From positions 15,066,637-15,130,636 of the forward strand of contig NC_039358.1 of assembly GCF_003573695.1 (NCBI RefSeq): a DNA stretch of 64,000 nt, read 5' to 3'. The notes below the pieces were generated by a model that had not been told where the DNA came from, did no database searches, and saw only the letters and a list, made by a program, of their open reading frames with translations. Of the stretch, positions 1 to 13,000 are shown one piece after another. The DNA comes from Papaver somniferum. Lineage: Eukaryota > Streptophyta > Magnoliopsida > Ranunculales > Papaveraceae. The position numbers and the translations under genes are program-made. How positions within the stretch are numbered: position 1 is the first letter of the stretch; each line of letters opens with the position of its first letter.

Positions 1-256
1 TAAAGTTGTAATACAAATGAACTTTGACGCTGTGAATGATACTATAACACTGTATAACAATGATTGAGAACTCTTGTTTTCTCGTTGTTACAGCTACGTA
101 TTTTTAACAATGGTGATAGTACTTGGAAGTGACGAAGATTTCAAGTAACGTTGAAGATTAGGCATGTGGAATAGGAGCTACAAAAGTTTATTTATATATT
201 TTTTGTATTCCATATGTATTGATAGTTCTGTCACTAAAATTGACAAAGAGGGAGAT
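1..256 (+). mobile_element. 3' internal end of an F1-family LTR retrotransposon
   Basis: Non-coding AT-rich sequence that ends in a purine-rich tract (about 245-256, AAAGAGGGAGAT) directly before the LTR start at 257. This is where the polypurine tract of an LTR retrotransposon should lie. The 5' part of the element is outside the window. No coding domain is visible, so the class is not known. Confidence 0.55.
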
Positions 257-2607
257 TGTGAGAGCAATGCTCGGTCGAACTCGCATGCGTTGCTATCTCA
301 AGCATGTTTATCAATGTTAGTGATCAAAACTATAATTCTTGATTTCTAGTCTACTATAGCTAAGGTCTCAGACTAGGATAGAAAGTGTAGTTGAGCTCAA
401 GAACTCCATGGAAATCATCATACAAGACGAAGGACTGCTCAAGGAACTGGTGGATCTTCATCGACTAAAAGGTATGTGGAGACTTGAACTTATCTATCAC
501 TCAAAAGTCTATTTATCTCCTATCTTGAGACAAAATTCGTTTTGCTATATAGACTTAGATTATACACATTTGGTATTTCGAGCCGAGTTTACCTCGCCTA
601 TCTATTTCTCGAAATATGTGTTGGTAAAGCTTTCGCTTTAGCCAAGTTCATCTTTACCTAGTGACGAAAGCCATGTTATGTTTCAATTACTTTGACAATT
701 GCTCTGACGAGAAATGGTTTGTGAATAACAACTATATAGCGTCCTCTAAGAATGTTTCAATGAATGAAATGAGAGTTTAGACTATATAACCATTTGGAGG
801 ATATGAGCATTCTTGTGGAAACACATATATGTATAAGTCCTTATTGCTTGAACCGAAGTTTGCGAACTTTGTTGATCAAGTGAAACAGAAAAGTGCGCGA
901 GCTAAGTCCGCGAACTGGCGAAGTTCTCAAACCCGAGAATTTCTGCTGGAGTTTGTGAACTCCATCCGGGAACTTAAGTCTGCGACCCCAGTCCGCGAAC
1001 TTGAGTAGGTTATGTCTAAAAATGATGTTTAGTGAACTTATCTTTATAAACTAAGGAATGCAATTGCAAACCGTATCTATAGAGTTCATGAACCGATTCA
1101 TGTGAATCAAGTCGTTTTTGCTTCAATTGTGTCTTGTGTAGTACATAAGATTTCCTTGCAATTGAACAACTCTCTAACTAGTTCATTTGAGTCATTTGCA
1201 CTAGTTATGGTGAGGAAGAATATGGTTGATATGAAAGTGATCATATGGCTAACCATTTGGTTAACTATTGTTGAATCAACTAATGTACAAGTTTGGGTAC
1301 GGTTACACAAGCCCAGGAACGTGCATTTCATTTGTGTATAACAAGCTATGTTTTCGATATAACGGTTGATAAATATTAGCTTGAATCTAATCAGGTTTTC
1401 ATCTAACGGTGAATATTTAATGCTTTGTTACTGAGCTAACATTGATTGCAAACCATGATTTCAAAGACTATATAAGGGAGAACTCTAGCAACTGGGAAAC
1501 CTAATACCCACACATTCTGTGTGATACTAGTTGTGCTAAGCTAGAGTAGATTCTCCTTTAACCTTTGGTTTCTTCTTATAAACCAGGTTAACGACTTAAA
1601 GACTTCATTGGGATTGTGAAGCTAGACCAATACTATTTTTCTCGTAGTTGTGTGATCTGATCTTGTTGTTTCTATCGTACGAGTACAATTGTAATAATTG
1701 GCTTGAGATTTCTATCTCCTATAGGCAAGATAAAAATTAATCATAAACATCTTCGTCTCATCGTTTGTGATTCTACAATATCTTTTTTCGCTGTGTCGAT
1801 TAAGACTATTGTGAGGTGATTGATAATACTAGGCTGTTCTTCAGGAATATAAGACCGGTTTATCAATTAGTTCCTATTCACCTTGATTTATCAAAAGACG
1901 GAACAAAACTCATAGGTATATTCATGGAAGTTGGATTTATCTATTATCGTAGACTTTTCTGTGTGATACAGATTTGTTTATTAAAGTCTTCGACTTTGGG
2001 TCGTAGCAACTCTTAGTTGTGGGTGAGATTAACTAAGAGAATCAAGTACGTAGCATCCTGCTGGGATCAAAGACGTAGGATCATAACTGTACCTTGGATC
2101 AATGTGAGATTGGTTAGGGTTCAACTACAGTCCAGACCGAAGTTAGATTGGAGTAGGCTAGTGTCTGTAGCGGCTTAATACAATGTGTGTTCAATCTGGA
2201 CTAGGTCCTGGGTTTTTCTGCATTTGCGATTTCCTCGTTAACAAAATTCTGGTGTCTGTGTTATTTTTTTCCCCATTATATTTGTTTATATAATTGAAAT
2301 AATACAGGTTGTGCGTTGTTCAATCAATTAGAATATCCGACCTTTTGGTTGTTGATTTAAATGTATTGGCACTTGGATACTGGTCTTTGGTACCATCCAA
2401 GTTATCTCTCTTTGATAAAGACTCGCAGATTTCTATTTGCTTGAGTATAGATCAAGCCGAGAGATTGAGATAAAAACTCTTTGATATACATTTTTATCTA
2501 GATTGAGTCTGAATGTCTAGTTGATTCTCTAGAAAGTATATTGGAGTTTGTCTATACAGATTGCTAAGCGAAATATTGGGTGGTGTTGTTAGACCCCCGC
2601 TTTTTCA
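257..2607 (+). repeat. F1-family 3' LTR (about 2.35 kb)
   Basis: Starts TGTGAGAGCAATGCTCGG and ends CTTTTTCA, so it has TG...CA ends. It is preceded by a purine-rich tract. Related sequence occurs in reverse orientation at 5371-6325 and 51870-53812, both of which carry the same start motif (TGTTAGAGCATTGCTCGG, TGTTAAAGCACTGCTCGG). Part of the LTR (850-1010) carries several copies of a GTCCGCGAACTT-like motif. The LTR abuts the interior of a gypsy pol region at 2608, so it appears to have inserted there. Short ORFs inside it look spurious. Confidence 0.7.
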
Positions 2608-5057
2608 ATTTGTTCATGCATTTTATTTTTGCTGGGTCTGGAGAGACTCCTTGTTCATTGATGATGTGGCCCAAGTACTCAATTTGTGGATGACCAAAAG
2701 AGCATTTACTGAGTTGATGAACAAGGAATGTTTCTTCAGAATTGATAGATCTAGCTCCAAGTGCTTCTTGTGGGTCTCCATGTCAGGGTTGTAGATAAGA
2801 ATATCATCAAAAAATATTAGTATGAACTTCCTTAAGTATGGCTTGAAGATGTCATTCATCAGTGCTTGGAAAATTGCAGGGGCATTTGTCAATCCAAAAG
2901 GCATGACAAGGAACTCATAGTGACCTTGATGTGTCTTGAAAGCAGTTTTTTGAGTATCAGCTGGGTACACTCTCATTTGGTGGTATCCTGCCCTCAAGTC
3001 TGTCTTGGTGAAAAATATTGCACATTTGAGTTCATCTAACAACTCCTCTATCACTGGAATGGGATATTTATCCTTAATAGTGATCTTATTAATCTTTCTA
3101 TAATCAACACAAAACCTCCATCCTCCATCTTTCTTCTTAACCAATAAAACTGGAGATGAGAATGGACTGTGACTAGGCTTAATGATTCCTATGTCTAGCA
3201 TTTCTTGAACTATTTGTTCTATTACCCCCTTCTACACATAAGGAATCCTGTAAGGCCTCTAGTTTGGTGGTGCAGATAATGGTTTGAGAGGAAAGTGATG
3301 GTCATGGGATCTGATGGGTGGTAGTGTTTTGGGTTCTTGAAAATAGGGAGTTATAGGATTGTACAATAGGTTCCAAACATTCTGGTATGTTTCTTGTTGT
3401 TTCTTCAACAGAGATTGAATATATGGGCCATTACCCCATATATGTTTTTACCAAAGTACTTCTTGCAAGAACTCACTGTCATCATAGAAATCTTAACAGC
3501 TTCAGTATCCCCCAGTAATGTAATTTCTTCTCCATCCTTAGTGAGGATATGGCCATCTTTTTGAAGTCAAATTTCACAGGACTAATGCCCTTCATCCAGT
3601 CAACTCCTATCACCATGTCACACCCCCTAAAGCCAACAACCTCATATCAAAGCTAAACTTGTGGTTCTGCATGCTCCAGTTGAAATTAGGACATCTTGCA
3701 TCACTGAGTAATTTATTTCCATCTGCTACAACAACTTGGAATTTTGAAGTAGGCTCAATGAATGCTCCACTTCTCTTGGCAAGTTCAGGGTCTATGAAGC
3801 TGTTTGTACTGCCACTCTCCACTAATATAGTGATAGACTTTCCATTCTTAGCCTTGCCTTTAATTTTAATAGTGGTGTGAGAGATGTTACCTGACAGGAC
3901 ATGTAATGAAATCTCCACTTCTTCCTCCAGTTCCTGGATTAATGGTGAGCTTCCTGGTGATTCCTCTCCAGATGTACACTGTTTTTCTTCATCACCTACT
4001 AGCATGAGTAGTTGCTGCTTATTGCATTTATTCCCCTGAGTGTAAACCTCATCACAATTATAGCATAAGCCTCTTTCACGCCTAGACATCATCTCAGCAT
4101 ATGTGAGCTTTTTGATTGTTGGTAGCTTGGGATTGCTCCTGCTCTTTGGAGAAAGAGTGCTTGTCTTTGGTGAAGTGACATATCCTCTGCTGCTACTGCT
4201 ACTAGGAATGGACAATGGAGGTAACTTTGGAATATACTTTGTCCTTCTAGATGACTTATCCAGTATAACTTCTTGCATTCTAGCTAGGTACATAGCCTGC
4301 TTCAAGCTTGTAGGTGAAAACATTTGCATAGCTAGCCTGAGTTCTTCCTTTAATCCACTGACAAAGCTGGAGGTGAAGTAATCTTCAGTCAAGTGCTTGT
4401 TCTTAGCCAGTATAAGAGCCTTCAATTCCTCAAATAGTTCCTGATACTCTAACACTGTCCCTTCTTGACTTAACTTATTGAACTCTCCAAAAATATCATC
4501 ATGACCCAGTTCTTGATATCGAAAGTTTATATCAACATCAAATTCTTCCCATACAATGACTTCTTTTCCTTCTTGATAGTCATGAAACCAATTATCAGCT
4601 TTGCCTTATAAGTATAAGGAAGCTAGCAAAACTTTATGCTCCTCAACCATTATATTCAACTGGAAATACTTTCTACACTTCCTAATCCAGGATCTAGGGT
4701 TTACACCATCGAATTTTGGAAATTCTACCTTGGGTATTTGCGGATTAGAGAAATGAGGTGCAATTAGATGATTACCTCCATTGTTACTACCTCATGCAGA
4801 TCTTTCATGATGTTGATGTACTTCTGAATGGTTTGGTATTCCGTCGTTGACCTTGAGTTTGTTAACGATTCTTTCTTTTATCGCTTCCATCTCTGAGTGT
4901 ATTGATTTGCTAATATTACCTTGAGTTTCATCATACTTCCTAAGAATCTCTTCATGGACTTTCATCAGTGAATTGAACTTCTTATGCAGGTCATTAAAAT
5001 CCTTTTGATTAACCATTTTCACTCACAGGCACTCGGATCGAGTACTCTGATACCAAT
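2608..5057 (-). pseudogene. Decayed Ty3/gypsy gag-protease-reverse transcriptase
   Basis: Read leftwards from the PBS near 5055. A short coiled N-terminal gag piece (4792-5022) is followed by a gag/zinc-knuckle/protease stretch (3610-4455) and a reverse transcriptase stretch (2623-3201). The RT has the usual Ty3 series: [36 protein letters not shown] and FFDDILIY, the last being the YxDD-type active site. Decay signs: an in-frame TAG just before the RT (about 3231), a zinc knuckle with Asn in place of His (CYNCDEVYTQGNKC), and VESGS at the protease site where VDSGS is usual. RNase H, integrase and the 3' LTR are missing because F1 interrupts at 2607. Confidence 0.85.
5044..5055 (-). other. 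Primer-binding site of the gypsy element
   Basis: On the minus strand TGGTATCAGAGT lies 2 bp after the LTR end. This matches the 3' end of plant initiator-Met tRNA, the common primer of plant LTR retrotransposons. Confidence 0.8.
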
Positions 5058-5370
5058 TGTAATGATCTACGTTACAAATTAGCTCAGTTAGCAACTCAGG
5101 GAAGGGAAGATCGAAATCAGAGAAGAAGAAACTGGTTATTTTTCATTAAGGAACTCAGGTGCTACAATGATTGGTCTTAAAGGACCTATCCACAACAAGA
5201 GATCGGACGGTTCCCAACTCATCAAGCTAACACACATCTAACAAAACCCTAATAACTTAAAAGAAGCCCAACTAAACAAACTGACTAAGGCATAAGCCCA
5301 ACAATAAACTAAACTGGATAAAGTCTAAGATTAAGCCCAACAACTCTTAATACATGACTCTTTCATGACA
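5058..5370 (-). repeat. 5' LTR of the gypsy element (313 bp)
   Basis: On the minus strand it runs from TGTCATGAAAGAG to CATTACA, followed by AT and the tRNA-Met primer site. The flanking sequence to the right (from 5371) is F1 LTR, so this gypsy element inserted into an F1 copy. The partner LTR is missing. Confidence 0.75.
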
Positions 5371-6325
5371 GGACATTATAGCCACGGTTTGCAAAGAATG
5401 CATTCCTTATTATATAAATGTATTAGTTCATGTACTAAACCGATTTTAGAACTTTAACCTTCAAGTACGCGAATGGGTACGGATACTTGAAATACCCGGA
5501 CTGAAATTGGGTTCCACCAGTACGCGAACAGGTACTCATACCACCAATCCCAACAGAAAATCCCGGACATGAACCTTACGCCAGTACGCATACTTAGGTT
5601 ACCGGATTTCTCAAACCAACATGTACGCATACGGTTATGCATACTATGTTTCCCGGACATGGATTACATATGTGCAAGAGTACACAATACGTCACAATCC
5701 AATAATGGTTAATTGTTCTTAACTCTTATTTCAATCATTGAAACTTTCTTAAAGGATGACAATAGCCGTTTTCACACACTATTAACATCAAAGCAATTTT
5801 CAAGTTATTGAAATAATCATAACGAAACAATTCAAGTCTACATCAAATGATTGTATCATACAAACCATGTAAGATGTTACTCGGAAATTTTCACATGATC
5901 ATCTTTTGACTTTCGTCAAGAATATAAGATGAACTTGGTCGAAGCGAAAACTTGCCAACATATATTCTGAGAAATATGTAAGCGAGTTAAACTCAGCTCG
6001 AAATCTCAAATGTGTATAATAGAAAACTTTATCGTAACACGACTTATGTCTCAATATAGGATATAAAGTAAAAATAGACTTTCCAAGTGATATATGAGTT
6101 TCAGTCTCCACATATCTTTTTGTTAATGAAGTTCCACAAGCTCTCCTTAGTAGTTCTCCGTCTTCAATGATGAACGCCGTGAAGTCTAATGCTCAACTAC
6201 ACAATCTATCCTAGTCCGAGACATCAATACGTAGACTAGAAATCAAGACTTATAGTTTGATCACTAACATTGAAAAATAAGCGTGAGATAGCAGCTTGCG
6301 AGTTCGACCGAGCAATGCTCTAACA
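5371..6325 (-). repeat. Partial F1-family LTR, minus orientation
   Basis: Begins on the minus strand at 6325 with TGTTAGAGCATTGCTCGG and runs to the gypsy insertion at 5370. It resembles the F1 copies at 257-2607 and 51870-53812, including the shared CCACGGTTTGCAAA stretch (5392-5405 here, about 52812 there). Repeated TACGCGAA/TACGCATAC motifs at 5460-5650 replace the CGCGAACT motifs of the first copy. The F1 start lies inside F2 LTR sequence, so F1 inserted into F2. Confidence 0.7.
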
Positions 6326-7160
6326 CAATTCACTAGGATCGGTTACACCAATTACTAGGACCGGTTACGCCGATTACAAGGATCGATTACACATTACTTT
6401 TATGATCGGTCACACCAATTACAAATATCGATCATACTATCTCAGGTGATTACTTAGGATCGGTTATACTAATAAAAGTCATACCAAATCATAAGTCAGG
6501 CACTGTGATTAGTTATACCAAGATAAATAACAAGTTATGATTGGTTCTACTAACTCACACATATTGGTAATCCAAAGATATGCAATGAATAACAATACAA
6601 ATAAGCCTAGCGATTTCCCTTTCGATTCATAAAACAAGTTCATGAATGTACTTCCTTTAACAAATGTAAACATTGTTTCCTAGGATGAAATCTCACCTTT
6701 ACCCATACACATAATCACAATAGCATTCATACGATTATGTTGATGTCATATATACGAAGTTCAAAAGATAAGTTATACTCCGTATCCTAATTTCTTAACA
6801 CTATGATCATATGATCATGTCTCACTACTAGAGTATAATAATCATTCACAGCTTCGCAGTTATGTTTTCAATATAGCACGACTTGAAAGATACGTTAGTA
6901 ATGAAACAGTTCAAGTCAATATTACTAACCTGAAGAGGAAGGATGATGTCGTCGTTGTAGCTTGTTACTTCTTCACATTCTTCAAGTCTTCGAGTAATAC
7001 TTGTATGTCTCATAATCCTAGACTTTCTAGTATAACCTATATTAAGTTGTCTCTATTACATAATCAAGCGACTCTTAGATGAGTTTTGATTCACTAAAAT
7101 ATGACAACCAAACTTGACATACCAACGCTTGGTGGGTTCAACCGAGCTATGCTCTAACCA
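6326..7160 (-). repeat. Partial F2-family LTR, minus orientation
   Basis: On the minus strand it starts at 7160 with TGGTTAGAGCATAGCTCGG and a GAACCCACCAAG stretch, as in the F2 LTRs at 39985 and 48469. It contains several copies of the GAACCGATCCTAGTAA-type motif (6330-6480), here in reverse. It is cut at 6325 by F1. Confidence 0.75.
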
Positions 7161-7990
7161 TCTCCCGCTTTGTCAATTTTAGTGACAAAACTCTTAATAC
7201 ATATGGATAAACAAATTACAAGAATTCATTACACATAGCTTGATTCCAAGTTTCAACATCACAATAACCTGCATATATTCAATCCATAATGCCGCTGTTG
7301 ACATTTGAATAACAAAGCTAATACTCCCCGTAAAGGTAACATAGGTAGATTTTCAATCCGAAGATCTTTATTATTCCCCTTTTTGTAGTCAAGATAACTA
7401 CAATAGCAATATGATATGTTTCTCCCCCTTAGTTAATGCTTTACCCTTTCGTACAATTGTCCTTTCTTTAGTGATTACAAGTCACTTGTTTACTCCATAT
7501 ATTTCTCCCCCTTTTTGTCACAAAATGACAAAGGTTCGAGCAAATAAAGGTCAAACCGAAAGGATCTTACAAATCTAAAGACCTGTACAACCTATAAGAG
7601 TTAAGCACGAAGGTTTCACATACCATTTTAGATAACCAATATCAAAACCGAAACTACAATTTTGGTTTTAATATGTTATCAAGGAAACAATTGCCCGAAG
7701 CAATTTTCCCTAGTAGTTTAACTCATTGACTAAGAAACTTAGTTCCCTTGCTAAATCGATTGCACAAATACAACCGCTTATTTCGATAAGACCAAAATAA
7801 AGATCAGAATTAACTTCATTTTTCTCATCAGGTTCTAATTATTCAGACAATAACTTAGACCTTTCAAAGTCAGAAGGAGGCCTGAGAATTAGAAGAAGCA
7901 GCGATCATAATAAAATGCTAATCTTGAAGTGGGTTTAAAACATCCATAAGAAACCAGATTCAATTTATGCTAGCCTTTGCAATGAAAAAT
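7161..7990 (-). mobile_element. 3' internal region of an F2-family retrotransposon
   Basis: Reverse-strand relative of 47650-48468, the 3' internal region of the complete F2 copy. Shared landmarks include TTTGTCACAAAATGACAAAGG and the AATTGACAAAGCGGGAGA tract before the LTR. No ORF of note. The left limit of homology (about 7990) is approximate. Confidence 0.65.
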
Positions 7991-9340
7991 ATCTTACGCA
8001 ACAACCTATGTTTTTTTGGAATTGTAGCTACCCCATCTTCAATCATCCCCTAATGGAGGAAATTAACATCCCTCATTCCTATAATAAAAAAACATCTTTT
8101 CCATAAAATCATAGATGGATTAACAAGCCATATTCAAGAAAATTAGATCTCGCAATACGCTAACACCCTGGACCCAGCAGGCTGTTACCTAATCCAGACA
8201 GTCGTTGACCTCATTGATCCTTTCACTCATACCTGGAATCACGATAAATTAAATCTCCTTCCACCCCATATAACCCAAAAAATCGTGAATATGCACATCC
8301 CCAAAAAAATCCATCTGATGGAATCATCCAGCCTTTCACCAAATCTGAAAGGTACACCATAACATCCGGATATCACTGCTTAACCAGCTCGTCAGATAAT
8401 TCGCACCAAAATCCCTTGCCACCAACTAAGTTTCTTTCGACACTCCGATGTCCTACAAAATTACTGCTTTTCTTATGGAACAATCAAAGAAGGCCTCCCA
8501 CCTTCGCCATTTTAAACCATATATCCACCCTACAGATACCAACATATGTTTGTAATGCAATCTGCTGGTCACATTCTCCTCTATTGTCAAGTTGTTGTGG
8601 GTGCATAAAACGTTCTCCGCACAAGACTCCCTACTCATTCAACAACAGCCCAAAATCTTCCTTACTTCCCAAACCCCCAGTGACAATCTCACAAATTCTA
8701 CAGCTAAAAACTCATCAATATATCCTTTTGGATAGTTAGGAATGATTTCATTTATCAACAAAGGAAACCAAATCCAGGTAACATTACTCAGATGACTCTC
8801 AATCTTCAATAAGATATTGGCCACATGAGAACACCCTCCCCACCAGGTGCTATCTGGAATACCAGTTCTCGCAAACCTAGGAAATAGAACATAAACATCT
8901 ACAACAATCTTAACATGTTGGATCAAATTTAATCTAGACTGGATCAAGATCAACACTGACGGAACAACACGAGGACGTACTCCGGAATAACTAGAGCAGG
9001 TTTTATTTGCAGGGGCGCTTCTGCTAACACCCTGGTAGCCGTAGTACAACCGCTAGTAATCACTATCTCCTTCGTAGCTGAGTCATGTGAAAAGCGTATA
9101 GTGTCCAAGAAGACAAAAGAACGAAGCTGGTCAAAGGCTCAATTCGAAACAGACTCAGAAAACCTGCTTAGAATCTCCTCAAACGCAGATCCTCCTTGGT
9201 AGGTCTCATGAATGATCTCTGAAACCAAACAAATCATGAGCCAGATCCCTTACTGCACAGTCAACCACAACTACACGGGAGGCGGACATACTGGCCTATC
9301 TGACGACGGACAACAACCAATTAGAGAACCCTATAATTTT
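7991..9340. other. Unassigned region with ORF fragments
   Basis: Open stretches exist on the minus strand at 8639-9049 (136 aa) and 8453-8638 (61 aa), separated only by a stop, and on the plus strand at 8416-8739 (107 aa). The minus-strand peptides have a Trp/Cys-rich look (for example PDSTWWGGC) that could come from the C-terminal part of a non-LTR retrotransposon, but I cannot match a domain. No LTR, TIR or splice structure was recognised. Confidence 0.25.
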
Positions 9341-10066
9341 ATCTTGGGATCATATAACCACACCATGCATCAATGAAATTGTAATTAATAAATGACTTCT
9401 TGAATATCACCTATCATTATGTAATTACCGCTTAAAACTAACAATATTTTCATGTTTCATAAAAATAAATATTACTTCCACTTAAAATTAAAAAAACATT
9501 AAACCCTTTAAGCCAGTGATGAAATGAATGGTAAATGCGATGACACCTAAAACAAAAAAGAGGAAGTGGAGAAGTATTTAGGAAGGGAAAAGCATTTTCG
9601 ACCAAAAATCGTGCAAATCGGCGTGGATCACCTACATTATCCTTGGACCATTAACTAACTTTTGACGGGCCGTGCTGTTTTATCCGGGGTTGTTATTATA
9701 CGTGCCTTTTATGTGCTCGTTAAACACAGCCTGTAAAAAACCAAACCCCAACGACAACCAACTAAAGCAGGAGCAGTAAACCCACTTTTTAATTCTTTAT
9801 CTATAAAAACAAAAAGTAGACCGAATGATACCAACTTTTTCGTGGGTCCCACTTCAAAACCCTGCCGAGTCTACCGACTCTGCCCTTCTTCTGACTCGGA
9901 AAAAACAAACAAAAAATCAGAACGTCAACTCTTTCTTTCCTTCTTTGTGTTCTCTCTTTCCAGAACTGACACACTGTTCCAGTCATTCTTTCTTCTTCTT
10001 CAGTTGTTACTCTTATTAGGGCTAGTCTAAGCTTATCTCTTTCTTCTTCTGATCTGAGAAACAGTT
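9341..10066 (+). promoter_or_regulatory. 5' region of the S-acyltransferase gene
   Basis: No gene is seen in this stretch. A TATAAAAA box candidate lies at 9802-9809, followed by a CT-rich leader (9940-10050, runs of TTCTTCTTC) typical of plant 5' UTRs, and the ATG at 10067. The transcription start is inferred only. Confidence 0.4.
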
Positions 10067-13000
10067 ATGGTGAGAAGACATGGATGGCAACTGCCTGCAC
10101 ACACTTTTCAGGTCTGTTATTATAGCACATTCTTTTGAATTTTTATTTCCTTCCATCATTCCTTTTATTTTGAACTATTTATGGCTAATTAGGGTTTACA
10201 CAAATCTTTCTACAGGGCTGTTTACTTCTTCTGTTTTACTGTCTCTTCAAAAATGATTGTACAGATTAACCAATAAGTTAATGAACTTGGGTTCTAATTG
10301 AGATAAATACCACAAATGGTGAACATATATATATATATATCTAAAAGATTAGTTTGTAAATAGTGAAATTGGCATCTAATAGATTTCTTAAAAATGTATC
10401 AGTATGTTTGAGTGTTGGTAGCTTGTTACTTAGCTGAGATGAAGGATTTTGCAGTTGGTATTTTCACTCGAAACTACTTTCATAAGACCATGCTTGCCTA
10501 GCACAGCGCCTGTTAAGTGCTGTTTTGTTAGTATACCTCGCTTGTTCTACAACTATATACTGTATACCCACAGTTCCGACCTTAAATAAAACCTAGCACT
10601 GGATCTTGGATGTTCCAGTGGCATGAAGAAGCTTTTCTTCTCATTTTTCAGCCTTTATAGCAATAGCAAGTATGCGAGGGGACAAGGTGAGTTTTGTAAT
10701 GACAATGTTGGTTAAAACTGAAATTCTTGTTTACTAATGTGTTCAAGAGAACAAAACATTATGTCAAAGATCATGTAAAAGTGCTCGCTGTTAGAGTTTC
10801 AGCTCTTTAATCACCTTTACTTATGATTTAACTTAATTATATGCCGAAAACATGTTAATCCTAGTATTAACATGTTTTACAGCTCACATAAACTCCATGT
10901 ATTCCGAGCATAATCAGTTCATAAACAGCATTATAAACAACTTACACAGCACCAAACATGTTCTGTAGCTTCAACTCAATTAGCATGAGCTGATATAGAA
11001 GTAGAAATAGATAGATAATATCTTTATCAATAATCTGTTAATGACTCAGGCTTGTACTTCTACTTCCTCATATTTGAATGACGGATAAAACTGATTTTCT
11101 GTATATTACAATAGGTTAGAACATGTCTCTCTTACCTTTCCATCCGAGTTGGAGACACTCGCCTCATGACTACATGCGACAGCTCACTAGTTATCTTTAG
11201 CTTATCTAGCATTAACCTTAACCTAGTCTCTAGTGCGTGATTAAACCATCGACACACTTTAATATGGATTACTAAATCCGGCTTAACTTAATCTGATTAT
11301 TAAGAATTAGGCCGAACTAATTTAGATTTGTTGCACAAAGCATAAAAGCCAATACACTCTGATTATATGGGAATCATCAGTAGATGGCTAACTATTCCCA
11401 AGTGTTGGACGCGAGTTGGCATGGAAAGTTTGAGAAATAATTGACTATAATAGGTTATGTGAACCTAACTAGTTATGCAAATGACCTTAATGTCAATCAA
11501 ATATATAATGAGATATAAGTTCATCTCGAGGTGACCTTTGCTTCAGAAATCCAATTTGCTAGAAGAAATTATGATATCAAGAAGTATTGCTTAAATGAAA
11601 TCAAAGTTTTGATAAGTTGTTCCCAGTAGGCTATACTTTGCAGATATCTTGAGCTTGTCATCCATCCTCTGCATTATAAGTCTATGAAAACTAATTGTAG
11701 TTTGTTCTATCAGCTGTACAAATGTTAGTAATTGCGTTATTTTCGGTATTCAGTATGTGCTTTGTTTTATCAAGTTTTATCGGTTTTCTTACTAATCACA
11801 TGTCAACTTGTCTTTTAATTTCCCTTTCTCTGATAGGTCGTGGCCATTACTGTGTTCTTCCTGCTGGTTGTTGCATTCTATGCTTTTTTTGCTCCGTTTC
11901 TTGGAGGTCGTATCTTGGAATATGCTGCCATTGCAACTTATACTCCCGTGGTATGTTCTCTCCGAACAGCGAGTTTCTAAGCCTCCTTTTTCTCTATCTC
12001 TTTCTCTCTCACTCTCTCACTATTCCATACGGGGTGCTGGTAATTCAGTTTGTTTTTAACTTTTTATATTTCGCAACCTAATGCGTCCTTTGCAGGCACT
12101 CCTTGTTTTTATTCTGTACATCCGCTGTACGGCAATCAACCCTGCTGATCCAGGTGTTTTATTGAAACTTGATGGTGAAGTAGAGGCTAATAAGCACAAT
12201 ACAAATTCATTATCTGGTTTTGACCTTCCCGAGAATCATCACGAAATTGGCAACAGGACTCATTCCTCACCATCATCAGTCTCCAGAAGCTCCATAGGAA
12301 GAAACTCAAGTACTAAGGGTTCAGTTAGAGAAGATGGGAGAGCTGAAAATTTGGTCGTCCCTTCAAGACGAAGATCCTCACTGGTTGGGAATTTCTTTTG
12401 TGCTTTGTTTGTATATGAAGATTGCTGCACACGTGATGGGAATACAGAACAGGTAACCAGCGAGGAAGAAGCATTATTCTGTACATTATGCAATGCTGAG
12501 GTAAGGGCCACAAATCATGCGTATTAAGTTTGAGTAATTTCATTTTTTGTTTTTCTAGGTTATTTTAGATTGAGACTTGCTTTGTGAAGACATCATAGTT
12601 AGAAAGCCCTTTGTGAAATCTAGGATACACATGAAATGAGTGTCATAGCGGCGAAAAGGCAGAAGTTGCTCTTTGACATTTCTTGACTTTTAGTCTTTTC
12701 ATCCTAATCCTACCTATTGAGGAAAACACATTTGCCAATGTTGTTGAAGTAGAAAACATATAAGCCTGAATTATGTCATACCCAGACTGTTAGGCTCTGT
12801 AGGGTTGACCTGGAATACAGTATTTTACCAAAACCAGTCTACTTTCTGTGGAGATGCTGTACACCTATTCAAAATTCTCACCGTAGTTTAGCTGTGAACT
12901 ATGTGTTCTGTGCTTGTTTATGATAATATTTTTCACAAGTTTATTTAATGTGGAAGGCTTTTTTGTGTTACTTTGCAGGTACGAAAATTCAGCAAACACT

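Noticed and set aside
8453..9049. Firm call of a LINE reverse transcriptase
   Set aside because: No RT motif (such as YADD) or endonuclease residues could be seen; kept only as unassigned.
11722..12081. 119-aa hydrophobic ORF on the plus strand
   Set aside because: Runs through intron, exon 2 and intron of the S-acyltransferase gene in the wrong frame.
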